A stretch of 64,000 nt of DNA, taken from positions 45,166 to 109,165 of the forward strand of contig VHCG01000007.1 of assembly GCA_016871805.1 (NCBI GenBank), in the 5' to 3' direction. This stretch comes from Verrucomicrobiota bacterium. Its GTDB lineage: Bacteria; Verrucomicrobiota; Verrucomicrobiia; Limisphaerales; UBA9464. Under the pieces are notes generated by a model. It made no database searches. It was given only the letters and a program-made list of their open reading frames with translations, and was not told the origin of the DNA. Both the position numbers and the translations under genes were made by a program. The stretch's first letter is position 1, and every line of letters starts with the position of its first letter. Positions 63,828-64,000 of this stretch are shown piece by piece.

Positions 63828-64000
63828 TTAAGCGCTGGTAGATGATGGTTGGTTCACTGCGGAAAGTCCATCCCCGGTGGAGGGAGGGCGGAGCCCGACC
63901 GGAGCCGGGGATGGACTTTGAGTCTTGGCGAAGGCCGCCGGGCTGAGATAGCCCAATCGGCTGTGCGGCCTGTGTCGGTTGTACTCCTGACGATAATCCC
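63828..64000 (-). mobile_element. IS3-family transposase, 3' end only (runs off the window)
   Basis: Reading the minus strand from the window edge gives EYNRHRPHSRLGYLSPAAFA, the C-terminal signature of the IS3-family integrase-core transposase (the N-x3-RPH-LGY-SP block), then a short tail ending in TAA at 63828. The rest of the gene lies beyond the window. The element's end may be near 63788, where TGACAGGACCGCAAAAACTG could be a terminal inverted repeat, but the other end is not visible. Positions 63616-63827 otherwise contain no gene. Confidence 0.8.
63863..63919. repeat. 15-bp perfect inverted repeat inside the transposase 3' end
   Basis: AAAGTCCATCCCCGG (63863-63877) and its exact complement CCGGGGATGGACTTT (63905-63919) enclose 27 nt. 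The repeat overlaps the last 30 codons of the IS3 transposase, after the conserved LGYLSP block. It could fold into a strong hairpin that limits transcription through the element. Its position inside a coding frame is unusual. Confidence 0.65.

Overview
The window is GC-rich bacterial chromosome, densely coded on both strands, with no rRNA, tRNA or CRISPR array that I could find. Its gene content points to the Planctomycetes-Verrucomicrobia-Chlamydiae (PVC) group, most likely a free-living heterotrophic verrucomicrobium. The evidence is two H-X9-DG-type prepilin-like proteins, a DUF1080 protein, a PVC-type CxxCH cytochrome with a beta-propeller, a giant lamin-tail/CotH/beta-helix secreted protein, an ASPIC/UnbV (CRTAC1-type) protein and a Ser/Thr kinase with WD40 and SUMF1 domains. 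The phylum is an inference from these families, not from a marker gene.

Layout. 1-2.5 kb: the end of comB, thiS, and a SUMF1 pseudogene cut by one amber codon, lying between two copies of a palindrome-rich repeat that includes the thiS 3' end. 2.5-4.7 kb: a DUF485/sodium-solute symporter pair. 4.9-18 kb: mostly secreted or envelope proteins (two prepilins, DUF1080, PVC cytochrome, a tryptophan-rich lipoprotein, a phosphodiester glycosidase), an MBL hydrolase and a Cds1-like PLP enzyme. Decayed pieces of a second copy of the PLP gene lie on both sides of the second prepilin gene. 18-24.7 kb: a 1781-residue surface protein and an orphan ABC-type binding protein. 24.7-40 kb: central carbon metabolism (pyruvate carboxylase, PfkB kinase, citrate synthase, sucCD) interleaved with signalling proteins (kinase-WD40-SUMF1, LytS-type histidine kinase). 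40-47 kb: YggT, DUF167, HemW, MarC, an ATP-grasp-like protein, a PQQ-propeller protein and a lipoate-ligase-like protein. 47-55.8 kb: two outer-membrane-like proteins, an oxidoreductase, sugar-nucleotide genes, and pheA flanked by two inverted-repeat elements. 55.8-64 kb: two similar hairpin/terminator modules, glucan phosphorylase, the glutamate synthase large subunit, a double-ACT protein and the 3' end of an IS3-family transposase running off the window.

How the genes work together: pyruvate carboxylase, citrate synthase and succinyl-CoA synthetase cover entry to and part of the TCA cycle. Glucan phosphorylase releases glucose-1-phosphate, and glutamate synthase assimilates nitrogen. The methyltransferase, 3,5-epimerase-like protein and nucleotidyltransferase look like a fragment of a deoxysugar or surface-polysaccharide pathway. 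The most unusual material is non-coding or decayed: duplicated gene tails, palindrome clusters, paired terminator-like modules, two in-frame amber codons, a pair of compensating frameshifts in a DUF167 gene, and a 12-bp hairpin covering a start codon.
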